A stretch of DNA of 64,000 nucleotides from Methylocystis rosea (lineage in GTDB: Bacteria; Pseudomonadota; Alphaproteobacteria; Rhizobiales; Beijerinckiaceae): positions 434,001 to 498,000 of the forward strand of contig NZ_CP034086.1 of NCBI RefSeq assembly GCF_003855495.1, read 5' to 3'. The notes under the pieces are model-generated. The model was not told the DNA's origin. It did no database searches and saw nothing but the letters and a program-made list of their open reading frames with translations. Positions 28,436 to 37,751 of this stretch are shown piece by piece (the stretch's first letter is position 1; the number at the start of each line of letters is the position of its first letter). Both the position numbers and the translations under genes were made by a program.

Positions 28436-29740
28436 ATGATTTTGCAAGAAATTCTTGAAAGCGATTGGACGCTCGGCGCCTATAAACGCCGTGAAGACGC
28501 GCGGCGCAGCAGCGAGCGCGGCTCTTCCGCAGGCGGCGCCGACATCGGCGAAACGCGCCGAGCGCACGATGGATCCGGCAATAATTGGATCGCTGAAGCC
28601 TTCAGGCGCCGGCAAGAGGAAGAGCGCGCAAAAGCGGCGAGCCATCAATCCCGTAGCGGACATCCGCATGCGGCGAGCAAGGAAGTTCCCGTCGATAACT
28701 GGCTCATCGAAGGCTTCAAGCGTCACCAGCAAGAAGAACGGCGACGAGAAACGATCGCCAGACCTGATGAAGCAGAAGCGCCGCGTGTTGGCGACGACCA
28801 TCCCATTTCAGATCTGGACTCGTCGCCATCAGATAGCGGCGCCGTGGCGGAGCGCATCAGCCTGTCCGAGGATCAAGGGTCTGCGAACCAAGACGCGGCG
28901 ACAGGCGCCAATGATGAAGCTTCAGCAACAGCCCTTGTGCCTCTCGTAAGCCGCGACGGCGGAACGGTTCTCGACAAGCCGCCGCGCCGCGCCGGCCGAA
29001 TCATCATGATCGCCGGTCTGGTCGTTGTTGGCGGTTTGGCTTCGGTCATTGGCGTCAAAACATTGCTCTTTGGCTCTGCCGATTCAACCAAACGCGCAGG
29101 CGCGCCGCCGCCGACAAAAACGGAAAATGTCAATCGCAGCCAGAGCGCATTGCCCAAGACCGAGACGAGCGCCCCGGCGGCAAAGCCCATGGAGAAGGGA
29201 AGCGCGCCGACAAACGACGCGGCGCCACATCCGAGCAGCGCCGCGCCGGCAGGGCCGAGCGACGCCGCGATCATCGCCGCGCCTCCGGCCGCAACGCCAG
29301 AAAGCTCGAAACCCGATCCTGTTGCGCCGGGCGGCGAGCAGGGAAGCAAAGCGCGCTCTCCATCCCAGGAGCGTGAGCAGGGAGACAAGGCGCTCCATGG
29401 CAATGAGGCTGCGCCAGCGGCGCCTCTGGCGGCGCCGGCTCCGCGCGCCGCTCCGGAATCCGCCGCGCCTGCAAAGCCGGACAAGAATTCAAATGCCGAG
29501 CCCGCGGCCGTGGCGCCGGAAAGATCGCGTGAGCAGATCAGGCCCGAACAAGAGCAAAACGCCTCGGAGTCCAAACGCGGAGCCGTCAATACCGGCGCGG
29601 ACGCCAAACCCAAGCATCAAGCCAAGGACAGGAACGCCAGCCATCAAACCTCTCGGAAGTCCGACGGCTTCTCCACCTTCCTGAAGCGCACCGCGAATTC
29701 GGTTCGCAAGTTTTTCGGACGGCTCGGGGAGAAGCAGTAA
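28436..29740 (+). CDS. Single-pass membrane protein, Ala/Pro-rich, with a triplicated tryptophan motif
   Basis: About 434 residues from the ATG at 28436; earlier in-frame starts (28403, 28373) are possible and no Shine-Dalgarno decides. The cytoplasmic part carries three copies of a short motif about 38 residues apart (SDWTLGAYKRRE, NNWIAEAFRRRQEEE, DNWLIEGFKRHQQEE). A membrane span follows at about 189-212 (IIMIAGLVVVGGLASVIGV). The remainder is a roughly 200-residue Ala/Pro/Lys/Glu-rich tail ending in a basic amphipathic stretch (FLKRTANSVRKFFGRLGEKQ). I do not recognise a family. The layout, a folded or docking head, one span and a disordered tail, suggests an envelope scaffold. Strong third-position GC supports coding. 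Confidence 0.6.
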   Translation: MILQEILESDWTLGAYKRREDARRSSERGSSAGGADIGETRRAHDGSGNNWIAEAFRRRQEEERAKAASHQSRSGHPHAASKEVPVDNWLIEGFKRHQQEERRRETIARPDEAEAPRVGDDHPISDLDSSPSDSGAVAERISLSEDQGSANQDAATGANDEASATALVPLVSRDGGTVLDKPPRRAGRIIMIAGLVVVGGLASVIGVKTLLFGSADSTKRAGAPPPTKTENVNRSQSALPKTETSAPAAKPMEKGSAPTNDAAPHPSSAAPAGPSDAAIIAAPPAATPESSKPDPVAPGGEQGSKARSPSQEREQGDKALHGNEAAPAAPLAAPAPRAAPESAAPAKPDKNSNAEPAAVAPERSREQIRPEQEQNASESKRGAVNTGADAKPKHQAKDRNASHQTSRKSDGFSTFLKRTANSVRKFFGRLGEKQ

Positions 29741-30047
29741 ACCTTCGTAGTTGATCGACGCAGCCGCCCACAATCGATAGCCACTCGCGGCGCCGTGACC
29801 AGTCTTGGCGCAATCGGTTCGGCATCCAGTGCACGTGCCGCGTCAAACGCGCGAACGCCAGAACGCGCCGAACTGCCAGACGAACCCCAAAATTAAATCC
29901 ACGAGAGAGAGAAGCTCGCAGACGCTGTGAAAGAGCGGCGATGCATGCCCTTGGCGCTTGGAAGTGGACCAGCCGTGCGATGAGGCCCATTTGAGTAGCA
30001 CGTGGCCGACAGCCCGGTCGGTTCGGCTATCAATCGCGAGCATTCCC
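29741..30047. promoter_or_regulatory. tnaA upstream region
   Basis: About 300 nt between the Ala/Pro-rich gene and tnaA. It contains an AT-richer patch (CCCCAAAATTAAATCC near 29885) that could hold a promoter and a short possible leader ORF listed separately. In enterobacteria tna operons are controlled by a leader peptide and Rho-dependent termination; whether that holds here is unknown. Confidence 0.35.
29941..29994 (+). CDS. Possible TnaC-like leader peptide
   Basis: A 17-codon ORF preceded by a purine-rich GAAAGAG, ending 53 nt before the tnaA start. It encodes MHALGAWKWTSRAMRPI, with two tryptophans in the middle and a proline one residue before the stop. Known TnaC peptides have one essential Trp about 12 residues before a terminal proline; here the spacing is 7 or 9 residues and an Ile follows the proline. 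The resemblance is suggestive only; an ORF of this length can occur by chance. Confidence 0.2.
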   Translation: MHALGAWKWTSRAMRPI

Positions 30048-31424
30048 GTGAGAACGATCATCGAGCCGTTTCGCATCAAGATGACCGAGGCGCTGCCCAT
30101 CACCACGCGCAGCGAGCGTGAGGCGTTTCTCGCCAGCGCCTTCAACAATGTTTTCCTGTTGGACGCCGACCACGTCACCATCGACTTGCTGACCGACAGC
30201 GGCACGGGCGCTATGTCGGACCGTCAATGGTCGGCTCTGATGCTCGGCGACGAGAGCTACGCCGGAAGTCGCTCCTGGCGGCGCTTCGAGCAAACCGTAC
30301 GCGAGATTACCAGCTTCAAGCACATTTTTCCCACGCATCAGGGGCGAGCCGCCGAGCGCATTCTGGCCGCGACGCGTCTCAAGAAAGGGAACGTCGTTCC
30401 CAACAATGGTCACTTCGACACGACGCGCGCGAACATCGAATATGTCGGCGCGATTGCAACGGATTTGCCGTCGACCGAAGCGCGCGAACTGCATTCTGAG
30501 AAGCGGTTCAAGGGAAATATGGACTTAGACAAACTCGAACAATTGATCGAGGCCGAAGGCGCCGGAAACATTCCCTTCTGCATGCTGACAGTGACCAACA
30601 ACACCGGCGGCGGCCAACCGGTGTCGATGGAAAACGTCAGAAGCGTCAAGGAAATCTTGAACAAGCGCGGTATTCCGCTGATCATCGACGCATGCCGCTT
30701 TGCGGAAAACGCCTTCTTCATCAAAGAGCGCGAGCAAGGCTTCGCCGATCGAAGCCTGCTGGAAATTGCGCGGGAAATGTTTTCATTCGCCGACGGGGCG
30801 ACGATGAGCGCAAAGAAGGACGGGCTCGCAAATATCGGCGGATTTCTCGCCTGCAACAATGATTCATGGGCCGACGACTTTCGTAACCTGCTCATCCTGA
30901 CCGAAGGCTTTCCGACATACGGCGGTCTCGCCGGCCGCGATCTGGAAGCTATCTCCGTCGGCCTGTTGGAGGCTTTGGAATACGACTATCAGCGCTATCG
31001 GCACGCGACCGTCGAATATGTGGCGTCGGCGCTGATCTCGCGCGACATACCAATCGTGCGCCCAGCTGGCGGCCACGCCATATTCATCGACGCGGCCGCG
31101 TTTTGCCCGCATTTGAGGGCCAGCGACTATCCCGGCATCGGACTCGTCAATGCGCTTTATCTCGAGGGCGGGGTTCGCGCCGTTGAGCTCGGCAGCGTCA
31201 TGTTCGGAAAGCCTGCGCCGGGAGGGGGAGAGGAGATCGCAGCGCCGCACGAATTGGTGCGGTTGGCGTTCCCTCGCCGGGTCTATACGCAGAGCCATTT
31301 CGACTATCTGATCGAAGTGCTCGACGCCATCGGCCGCCGGCGCGAAGCAATCCCGGCTTACCGGATCACTGAACAGGCGCCATTTCTCCGGCACTTCACC
31401 GCCCATTACGAACGGGTCGGTTGA
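30048..31424 (+). CDS. tnaA: Tryptophanase (tryptophan indole-lyase)
   Basis: 458 residues. A PLP enzyme that splits L-tryptophan to indole, pyruvate and ammonia. The start is a GTG at 30048, which puts the family N-terminus (VRTIIEPFRIK) in place. Visible motifs are LLTDSGTGAMSDRQW, YAGSRS, FPTHQGRAAE, NNGHFDTTRANIE and the PLP lysine in MSAKKDGL (about residue 256). The discriminating site reads VRAVELGS, lacking the Met/Arg pair (SMERG) that marks tyrosine phenol-lyase, so tryptophanase is favoured. The C-terminus LRHFTAHYE is normal. No permease gene accompanies it. It is rare in this type of organism and may be acquired. Confidence 0.85.
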   Translation: MRTIIEPFRIKMTEALPITTRSEREAFLASAFNNVFLLDADHVTIDLLTDSGTGAMSDRQWSALMLGDESYAGSRSWRRFEQTVREITSFKHIFPTHQGRAAERILAATRLKKGNVVPNNGHFDTTRANIEYVGAIATDLPSTEARELHSEKRFKGNMDLDKLEQLIEAEGAGNIPFCMLTVTNNTGGGQPVSMENVRSVKEILNKRGIPLIIDACRFAENAFFIKEREQGFADRSLLEIAREMFSFADGATMSAKKDGLANIGGFLACNNDSWADDFRNLLILTEGFPTYGGLAGRDLEAISVGLLEALEYDYQRYRHATVEYVASALISRDIPIVRPAGGHAIFIDAAAFCPHLRASDYPGIGLVNALYLEGGVRAVELGSVMFGKPAPGGGEEIAAPHELVRLAFPRRVYTQSHFDYLIEVLDAIGRRREAIPAYRITEQAPFLRHFTAHYERVG

Positions 31425-31475
31425 GCCTCGAGCGCTGCGGCGGCAAGTGAGGTACGTGAGGCCGAGCGACTCGGG

Positions 31476-31745
31476 TCAGGCGGTCGACGATGGGCCGCCC
31501 TGAGCGGCTTGAAACTGCTTGATGTCAGTCGCCGAATATTCGCCGCGTGTGTTGCAGTTCGGACACGTCACGCTGAACGTCGCAGGCCCGGATATCTCCA
31601 AAGCGCCCGCGCCTGTCGGCTCGGTCAAGATGGCGAAGTGCTGGCGGCACTTTTTGCATGCAAAGCCAATATACCAGCTCCCCGGGATCAGCGCCGGCAA
31701 GGCTGCGACTTCGTAAGCGCCTGTGAAGCAAATGCCTTGGGGCAT
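31476..31745 (-). CDS. Small zinc-ribbon-like protein
   Basis: 89 residues from the ATG at 31745 (upstream frame to 31949 not used). Two CxxC knuckles, FACKKCRQHF near residue 30 and VTCPNCNTRG near 60, are about 30 residues apart and should bind one zinc ion. The family is not recognised beyond that. The protein is soluble with a Gln/Ala-rich end. Its function could be nucleic-acid or protein binding. The local sequence looks less GC-rich than the rest of the window. Confidence 0.6.
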   Translation of the reverse strand: MPQGICFTGAYEVAALPALIPGSWYIGFACKKCRQHFAILTEPTGAGALEISGPATFSVTCPNCNTRGEYSATDIKQFQAAQGGPSSTA

Positions 31746-31816
31746 AGTCGGGCTCCTATCTTGTGATTTAATCCATGTAGCGCTGGAAAGGCCCGGTGCG
31801 ATCCCTACTGCGTCCA

Positions 31817-32647
31817 CTACAAAGTTACAGCATTCCCTACCGTGCAAAGCGAGTAATACCCGTAAAGGGGCGACGCCAACGGCTGATCCGGCCAGTAGGT
31901 TCGATAAAGATCGGCGACTGTGCAGCGATCGAAGACGCTCGCCCCGCACCGCGCGGTTTGCTCCGCAAGATTCTCGATCCCGTACGTCCAGGGGGCGCCC
32001 ATTGCGGCGAATCTCTCGACGACGCTGGTGATTTCAGGATCGCCGGTTGTGTGCTTGATCACGTCCTCAGCCATATAGTCGAAGGACACGGAGCAGCGCT
32101 CGATATGGCGCATGAGGTCCGTCAGGATTTGACAAACAAAAGCTTCGTTCAAATACATTGTGTTGCCTTCCCATATGACATGCGTGGGAAGTTTGTAATC
32201 AAATCCGTTTCGACCAAGGAGGCCGATCATTCCATCCGTCACATAATCCGCCCCGATATATGTCGTGTTGGGATCGACATTGCTTGCTTTGAGCTTCGCC
32301 TGCTTGAACGCCTGAGTTTCAGGAGCGTCGATTTCAAAATAGGCGACGCCTTCGGCCGCGATCCGCTGCGGCCTGGTGTCGAGACCGGCGCCTAGTATGA
32401 GGATCTGCCGGCGCCCTTGGTCGATCTGATGACGAAGCCGGTCGTCGAAGTAGCGAGTCCTCAGTCGCACATTGTTCCTGATCGGCGGAAACGACTGGGA
32501 AATGCGATCCGCCGCCTCCTTCGTTTCCCGATCGAGGAACAGGTGCACGTAGGGATCACGGTAGAGCGGATGAGCTTCTTTGTTTTCGTCATTGCGGAAT
32601 TCCGCAACGACAAAAGCGGTGCCAACCACTTTTTGAATTTTGATCAT
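31817..32647 (-). CDS. Class I SAM-dependent methyltransferase (LCMT/PPM-like, TIGR00027 type)
   Basis: 276 residues. The SAM-binding motif I is ILILGAGLDTRPQR (about 83-96), the arginine after LDTR being typical of the leucine carboxyl methyltransferase-like family. FEIDAPETQAFKQAKL (about 104-119) is motif II, and VIWEGNTMYL near 158 is the characteristic EGxxxYL block. Members methylate carboxyl groups or take part in polyketide and small-molecule tailoring; the substrate is not evident. It is followed by the zinc-ribbon gene on the same strand. Confidence 0.85.
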   Translation of the reverse strand: MIKIQKVVGTAFVVAEFRNDENKEAHPLYRDPYVHLFLDRETKEAADRISQSFPPIRNNVRLRTRYFDDRLRHQIDQGRRQILILGAGLDTRPQRIAAEGVAYFEIDAPETQAFKQAKLKASNVDPNTTYIGADYVTDGMIGLLGRNGFDYKLPTHVIWEGNTMYLNEAFVCQILTDLMRHIERCSVSFDYMAEDVIKHTTGDPEITSVVERFAAMGAPWTYGIENLAEQTARCGASVFDRCTVADLYRTYWPDQPLASPLYGYYSLCTVGNAVTL

Positions 32648-32771
32648 GGGCTCGTCTCGATCGGACTCGGGTTCGGCGCCAGAACGCGTTCCGGCGTTCG
32701 TTGAAGGTTAATGCAACTTCTTGGAACTCTTAGCTGCGTCTGCAGGGCGCTATCAAAGGGGAGCGAGCCGG

Positions 32772-33542
32772 TCACTTTTGAGGATAGCGCTCCAGCAGTT
32801 GCGCAAGCGGCTCGGAACTCACCGCATTGGGCGGCGAATAGGGCTCGTCCACGGATGCGACAAGCGATATCGGGACGATCGCCGCCAAAGCGAAAATTGC
32901 CTGCGCGAGAAGCTGAGGCCTCGGGCGGTCGAGATGCACGACGGCAATGGCGATCTGCGTGATGAAGGCGATGATGAGGACCGCCGCCCATTTGCGATCG
33001 TCGGGAAAGGCCGCCGCAATCGCGAGTCGTTGTTCGCGCGCCGATCGCAAACGCATCACCGTATCGACGAGCGCGCGCTGGAAGGCCGCCTCGATTCTCG
33101 CGCTGGCGACCGCGCGCGTGAGTCTGTTCAGCGCGGCCTCGGTTTCCGGCGCTTCTTTGCCGTCTTCCATGGTTTTCCATTCGAGGCCAACGGCGGTTTC
33201 CACATAGTCACGCACGGCGCGCGGAATATCGTCCGCGCTGTCTCCGTGATTGCCGGAAAGCGCTGCGAGCGTCGCCAATTGTTCGCGCTCCATGGCGATG
33301 GCGCGATAGGCGCTGCGATTTGCGTCCCAGACGTCCTGCGAGAGAAACGTCATCAGCAGGCCAAACAGGGTCGCCGGGACGGCCACGAAGGGCGGCACGA
33401 CGCCTTTCCAGCTCTGTGCATGGGCGGCGAAGCGCGAGGCGAAGCTGAGCCAGCACAGGAAAAGCGCGACGGCGGCCATGGCGCCTGTGAGCATGAGCGC
33501 CATGACGAGCGTCGTCTGCGACATCCAGAATTTTAGAAGCAC
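32772..33542 (-). CDS. DUF4239 family membrane protein
   Basis: About 256 residues. Two N-terminal spans (about 13-32 and 43-65) and two C-terminal spans (about 185-225) flank a helical domain with SQDVWDANRSAY near residue 70, the typical block of DUF4239 (bestrophin-like) proteins. The GTG at 33542 is chosen because a GAGGGA site lies 5 nt upstream; the ATG at 33524 is an alternative. Function unknown; the fold is thought to be channel-like. It is divergent from the sensor kinase gene. Confidence 0.7.
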   Translation of the reverse strand: MLLKFWMSQTTLVMALMLTGAMAAVALFLCWLSFASRFAAHAQSWKGVVPPFVAVPATLFGLLMTFLSQDVWDANRSAYRAIAMEREQLATLAALSGNHGDSADDIPRAVRDYVETAVGLEWKTMEDGKEAPETEAALNRLTRAVASARIEAAFQRALVDTVMRLRSAREQRLAIAAAFPDDRKWAAVLIIAFITQIAIAVVHLDRPRPQLLAQAIFALAAIVPISLVASVDEPYSPPNAVSSEPLAQLLERYPQK

Positions 33543-33679
33543 GTGTTCCCTCGAATCGACAGGTAATGGCGATTGAAGGGCATCATAATCGAGATTCGCC
33601 AGACGATCGTACGGGGTTCCTCTCGCGTTCAAACGCGTTACCTTCAGCAAAGCTGATCGTCGATCTGAGTTCGGTAGGC

Positions 33680-35932
33680 ATGACAACCGAGACGGACATT
33701 TCCGCCTATGCGAGTTCGATCCTTGAGACCGTGGGCTTGCCGCTGCTGGCGCTCGATTCACAGCTCACGGTCGAGTTCGCCACTGACGCGTTCCTCAGTC
33801 AGTTTCAGGTGACGCGCGAGGAGACAGTCGGCCGGCTGGTTTATGAGCTTTGCGACAGGCAGTGGGACATCCCGGCGCTGCGCCGGCTGCTCGAACAAAT
33901 TGTTGAGCCAAACAGTGCGATCGAGGACTGCCGCGTTGAACATGACTTCGAACGCGTCGGCCGTCGCATCCTGCGGCTCAAGGCCAGGCTCATCCGCAGG
34001 CCGGATGAAAAAGATTGCGTCCTGCTGGCGATATCCGATGACACCGAGCGCGAGCGGCTCCGAGATGAACTCGAGGGCCGAATAGAATTCGCCGAGAAAC
34101 TGATCGACAGCGTTAGTGAAGCGCTGCTGATTCTCCACGGGGACCTCACGGTTCACTCGGCGAATCGGCCCTTCTACCAACTTTTCGGCGGAGATCCGAA
34201 GGAGACGGAAGGGCGCCCCATTTACGAGCTTGGCAATGGCCAGTGGGACACCCCGGAGCTGCGACGGCTGCTTGAGGACATTCTGCCTCGCCGACAGAGT
34301 TTCGACGACTACCGGATCGAACGCGTGTTCCAAGGGTTTGGTCCTCGGGTGATGCTGCTGAACGGGCGTCGGCTCGACCAGCTTAACCTGATCCTTCTCG
34401 CCATACGCGACACGACAGAGCAGCGGACGCGCGAGGCGAGCCGTCTCCTGATCGATCTGAACGACCGTTTGCGCCCGTTGGCGGATCCCATGGCCATTCA
34501 GGCTGCGGCGAGCGAAGTCCTGGGCCGGCATCTCGAGGCCAACCAGGCGGCCTATGCGGAGATCGACGAGGCCGGCGAATACGCAACTGTTCAGCGCGAC
34601 TGGAACGACGGCGCGGCGCCCAGCAACGCCGGGCGCCATCGTCTCGCGAGCTGGGGAGAGCCCCTGATCGCAGACCTCAAGCGCGGCAGAACAATCGTCG
34701 TTAGCGACGTCCGCAACGACCCGCGCACAGCGGCGCCTGAGACCCTCAGCTCATTCGAAAGCCGTTCGGTTTCCGCTTTTCTGGCTGCGCCGCTGGTCAA
34801 GGACGACCGGCTGGTCGCTGTGGTTACCGTTGATTCGCGGCTACCGAGGACGTGGAGCGCCGCTCAGGCCGCGGTCGCGGAAGATGTCGCCGAGCGGACG
34901 TGGTCGGCGATCGAGCGGGCGCGCGCCGAAGAGGCGCTGCGCGACAGCGAGTCGCGGTATCGCCTGCTGTTTGAATCCATTGACGAAAGCTTCACGGTGG
35001 TCGAGCCGCTCTATGACGAGGAAGGTCATGCGGTCGACTACCGCTTCCTTGAAGTCAATCCAGCATTTGAGGCTATTACTGGACTGAAGAACGTTGCAGG
35101 GCGGAGGGGGCGCGAGCTTGTGCCCAGCCTGGAAAAGGACTGGATCGATACGATCGGCAGAGTCGCGGCGTCGGGGAACGCCGAACGCGTCGTCCGCAGA
35201 GCGCGAGCGCTCGGCAAGATCTATGACGCCTTTGTCTTCCGCATCGAGGAAGCGGAAAGCCCAAGAGTCGCCGTGCTGTCGAGGGATGTGACTGAGCGCG
35301 TGCGCGCCGAGGAACAGCGCGCTCTTCTCATGCGTGAGCTCAATCACCGCTCGAAAAATATGTTGAGCATCGTGCTGGCCATCGCGCGAGCGACCGCGGG
35401 CGATCCAGGACGCGACTTCGAGGAAACGTTTCAAGAGCGCATTTTGTCTCTCGCCGCAAACCAGGACCTGCTGGTCGCCAGCGATTGGCAAGGCGTCACG
35501 CTAAGCGATCTCGTGCGCGCGCAGCTCGCTCATCTGGAGGATTTGATCGACGATCGCATCACGCTAAAAGGCCCGCCGCTGACCATCTCGGCCGCGGCGT
35601 CGCAATCTTTCAGCATGGCGCTGCATGAGCTGGCGACCAACGCCGTCAAATATGGCGCTCTTTCCAACGCGGATGGCCGCGTCGACATCGAATGGGGCCA
35701 GGAGCACGATGGCGAGGGCCGGCGCTTCACGATGAGTTGGCGTGAAACGGAGGGTCCCACGGTCGTTACGCCTGCGCGTAAGGGCTTCGGGTCCACAGTC
35801 ATTCGCGATATGATCAGACTGAACCTCAGAGGGGATGCAAGGCTCCAATACGACAGCGCAGGCATCGTCTGGGACTTCAACTGTCCGATCGAGAATGTGC
35901 TGGAGTCGACGGAAGCTTCCCGAGCCGAATAA
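33680..35932 (+). CDS. Sensor histidine kinase, PAS-PAS-GAF-PAS with HWE/HisKA_2 kinase domain
   Basis: About 750 residues, no membrane span, so a soluble sensor. Two similar PAS domains lie at about 15-120 and 140-250 (each with a YELCDRQWDIP- or YELGNGQWDTP-type segment, showing duplication), then a GAF domain (about 270-410), a third PAS (about 430-545) and the kinase. The phospho-accepting His is in RELNHRSKNMLS (about 554), the HWE/HisKA_2 form, and the ATP domain has HELATNAVKYGALS (about 648-661). Such kinases often act in light, redox or general stress signalling in Alphaproteobacteria. No response regulator lies next to it, so it is an orphan. The start could be 33566. Confidence 0.85.
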   Translation: MTTETDISAYASSILETVGLPLLALDSQLTVEFATDAFLSQFQVTREETVGRLVYELCDRQWDIPALRRLLEQIVEPNSAIEDCRVEHDFERVGRRILRLKARLIRRPDEKDCVLLAISDDTERERLRDELEGRIEFAEKLIDSVSEALLILHGDLTVHSANRPFYQLFGGDPKETEGRPIYELGNGQWDTPELRRLLEDILPRRQSFDDYRIERVFQGFGPRVMLLNGRRLDQLNLILLAIRDTTEQRTREASRLLIDLNDRLRPLADPMAIQAAASEVLGRHLEANQAAYAEIDEAGEYATVQRDWNDGAAPSNAGRHRLASWGEPLIADLKRGRTIVVSDVRNDPRTAAPETLSSFESRSVSAFLAAPLVKDDRLVAVVTVDSRLPRTWSAAQAAVAEDVAERTWSAIERARAEEALRDSESRYRLLFESIDESFTVVEPLYDEEGHAVDYRFLEVNPAFEAITGLKNVAGRRGRELVPSLEKDWIDTIGRVAASGNAERVVRRARALGKIYDAFVFRIEEAESPRVAVLSRDVTERVRAEEQRALLMRELNHRSKNMLSIVLAIARATAGDPGRDFEETFQERILSLAANQDLLVASDWQGVTLSDLVRAQLAHLEDLIDDRITLKGPPLTISAAASQSFSMALHELATNAVKYGALSNADGRVDIEWGQEHDGEGRRFTMSWRETEGPTVVTPARKGFGSTVIRDMIRLNLRGDARLQYDSAGIVWDFNCPIENVLESTEASRAE

Positions 35933-36684
35933 CACGCCGCAGCATGTGGCTGCTACGTCTTCACCCTCTACGCGAGGCGCTCGTCGAAGCGAGCCCGCTG
36001 TCGAGGCCGGCACATTAGCTGAGATCTTTGCCGCTCTATGGAACGCCCCGTCACATCCACGGTCAGGGCGTTCGTTTGCTAAACGCTGTCCCGTCCAAGC
36101 TTTGCGCGGCTGAGGCGCTCACAGGCGCCCCGCCGCCAATCTCTATCGGCGATCGCCTTGACCACCGACGCTGGACGAGCCGCGCGACAGCTTCGGCCGA
36201 GGCTGACTCAGCCATCCGCCGGAGTGCGGCAAATGATCCCCGCAGAACGGACGAGTTTCGAGATTCTGGAGAAGCGATCTAATCGCGCTTCGCCTTCGCT
36301 GAACCTTCCTGGTGGTCATTGGAAATCTCCTTCTTTAGAGACGGACCACTGAACAACCTATTTAAGAGCGTCATCCTAACAACGAATGAAATCAAGCTCT
36401 GTTCCGATCTCCTCGCGTCTTTCCGCGAAGAATTACGCCAAGCGTTGTAAATTTGTCGCGGCGCTTTATGGCTCTCAATAGATCTTCGGCGCAAAGCATC
36501 TGCTCCAAAAGTTGAGCGCCGCGCTCATTAGGGACCATGTTCGCCCCGCAGATCCACCCACAATCGATCACGCAAATCGCTTATGAATGGTCGCCCATCG
36601 TCTATCGTCGCCCAGTCGTTCGTGCGGACATACGACGTCGTCGGAGGCGCTTCTTGGACACTATCGGCTTATCAGGGAGGAATG
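35933..36684. other. Long intergenic region, about 750 bp
   Basis: No recognised gene. Composition is clearly less GC-rich from about 36290 to 36560. A short rightward frame (TTG at 36319, stop at 36450; about 43 codons) and a leftward frame (36279-36494) overlap; neither has a convincing Shine-Dalgarno or a family match. The region may be a gene remnant. The promoter of the HAD phosphatase should be near its right end. Confidence 0.4.
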
Positions 36685-37710
36685 ATGAAAGCGCTGGTTC
36701 GATTGGGCTTCCTGATCGCTGTGATGGCCACAACATTCCTGTTGGCGGGATCATCCGCCGGGGCGGGAAGCGATCCGCTTCCGTCATGGAACGAAGCGCC
36801 GACGAAACATGCCATCGTCGAATTCATTCGAGCGACGACCGATCCGTCGAATACGAAATTCGTCCCGCCCGAGGAGCGCATCGCGGTCTTCGATCAGGAT
36901 GGCACGCTCTGGGCGTCCCATCCGATCTATCCGCAGTTGATGTATTGTCTGGATCGCCTGCCTGCCGTCGTAAAGGCAAGACCGGCGCTCGCGAAGATCG
37001 AACCCTTCAAGACAGCGCTCTCGCGCAACATGGAGGCGATATCGAAGCTTTCGACGAAGGACCTCATCAAGATCATGGCCGCGCCGCTGAGCGGCATGAG
37101 CATAGAGCGGTTCAGAGCCGATGCGGAGACATGGCTTGAGACAGCAAGACACCCGCGCTGGGGCCGCCGTTACACCGAGCTGACATATCTGCCGATGCTT
37201 GAGCTGATGAAACATCTACGCGCCAACGGCTATAAGACCTATATCGTCACCGGAGGCGGGCAGGATTTCGTGCGGGTCTACGCAGAGAAGACCTATGGCG
37301 TTCCGCCGGAGCAGGTTGTCGGAACTCTGGAGAGCGTGAGTTACCGCTATGACAAGCGCGGGCGTCCCGTTCTGATCGAGAGCGCCGAAACGCTGCTCAG
37401 CGATGTCGGCGCCGGCAAACCCGAGGCAATCCATTTGATGATTGGTCGTCGGCCGCGCGCCGCGTTCGGAAACTCAACGGGCGACCGGCAGATGCTCGAA
37501 TACACGACGTCCGGGGACGGCGCGCGGTTTGGCATGTTGGTTTTGCACGACGACGCCCAGCGCGAATACGCCTATGGTCCGGCGCTCGGCTTGCCTGACA
37601 CCAGAATTGGGACTTTTCCTCAGTCTTTGTATGACGAGGCGAAGCGGCAAGGATGGCTTGTCGCCAGCATGAAAAGCGATTGGAATCGGATGTGGGCTTT
37701 CGAACAATGA
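36685..37710 (+). CDS. Exported HAD-family phosphatase
   Basis: 341 residues. GGGAGG lies 4 nt before the ATG at 36685. A signal peptide (about 1-27) precedes a haloacid dehalogenase-type domain with motif I in VFDQDGTLW (about 67-75), motif II in YIVTGGGQDF (about 188), and the C-terminal acidic motif in GNSTGDRQM (about 266). Exported relatives dephosphorylate organic phosphates in the periplasm; the substrate is not deducible. Motif I reads D-Q-D rather than the common D-x-D-x-T, but D-Q-D-G-T does match that consensus, so activity is expected. It is convergent with the porin gene. Confidence 0.82.
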   Translation: MKALVRLGFLIAVMATTFLLAGSSAGAGSDPLPSWNEAPTKHAIVEFIRATTDPSNTKFVPPEERIAVFDQDGTLWASHPIYPQLMYCLDRLPAVVKARPALAKIEPFKTALSRNMEAISKLSTKDLIKIMAAPLSGMSIERFRADAETWLETARHPRWGRRYTELTYLPMLELMKHLRANGYKTYIVTGGGQDFVRVYAEKTYGVPPEQVVGTLESVSYRYDKRGRPVLIESAETLLSDVGAGKPEAIHLMIGRRPRAAFGNSTGDRQMLEYTTSGDGARFGMLVLHDDAQREYAYGPALGLPDTRIGTFPQSLYDEAKRQGWLVASMKSDWNRMWAFEQ

Positions 37711-37751
37711 AGCGTATGGGAGCAGCGCGCTTAAAGCCGTAGGATCGAACC

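Noticed and set aside
30048..31424. Tyrosine phenol-lyase instead of tryptophanase
   Set aside because: The substrate-determining segment reads VRAVELGS, without the Arg of the SMERG motif found in tyrosine phenol-lyase, and the NNGHFDTTRAN block fits tryptophanase.
36279..36494. Small ORFs in the 36 kb intergenic region
   Set aside because: Two overlapping frames on opposite strands, no Shine-Dalgarno and no recognised family; kept only as a possible gene remnant.
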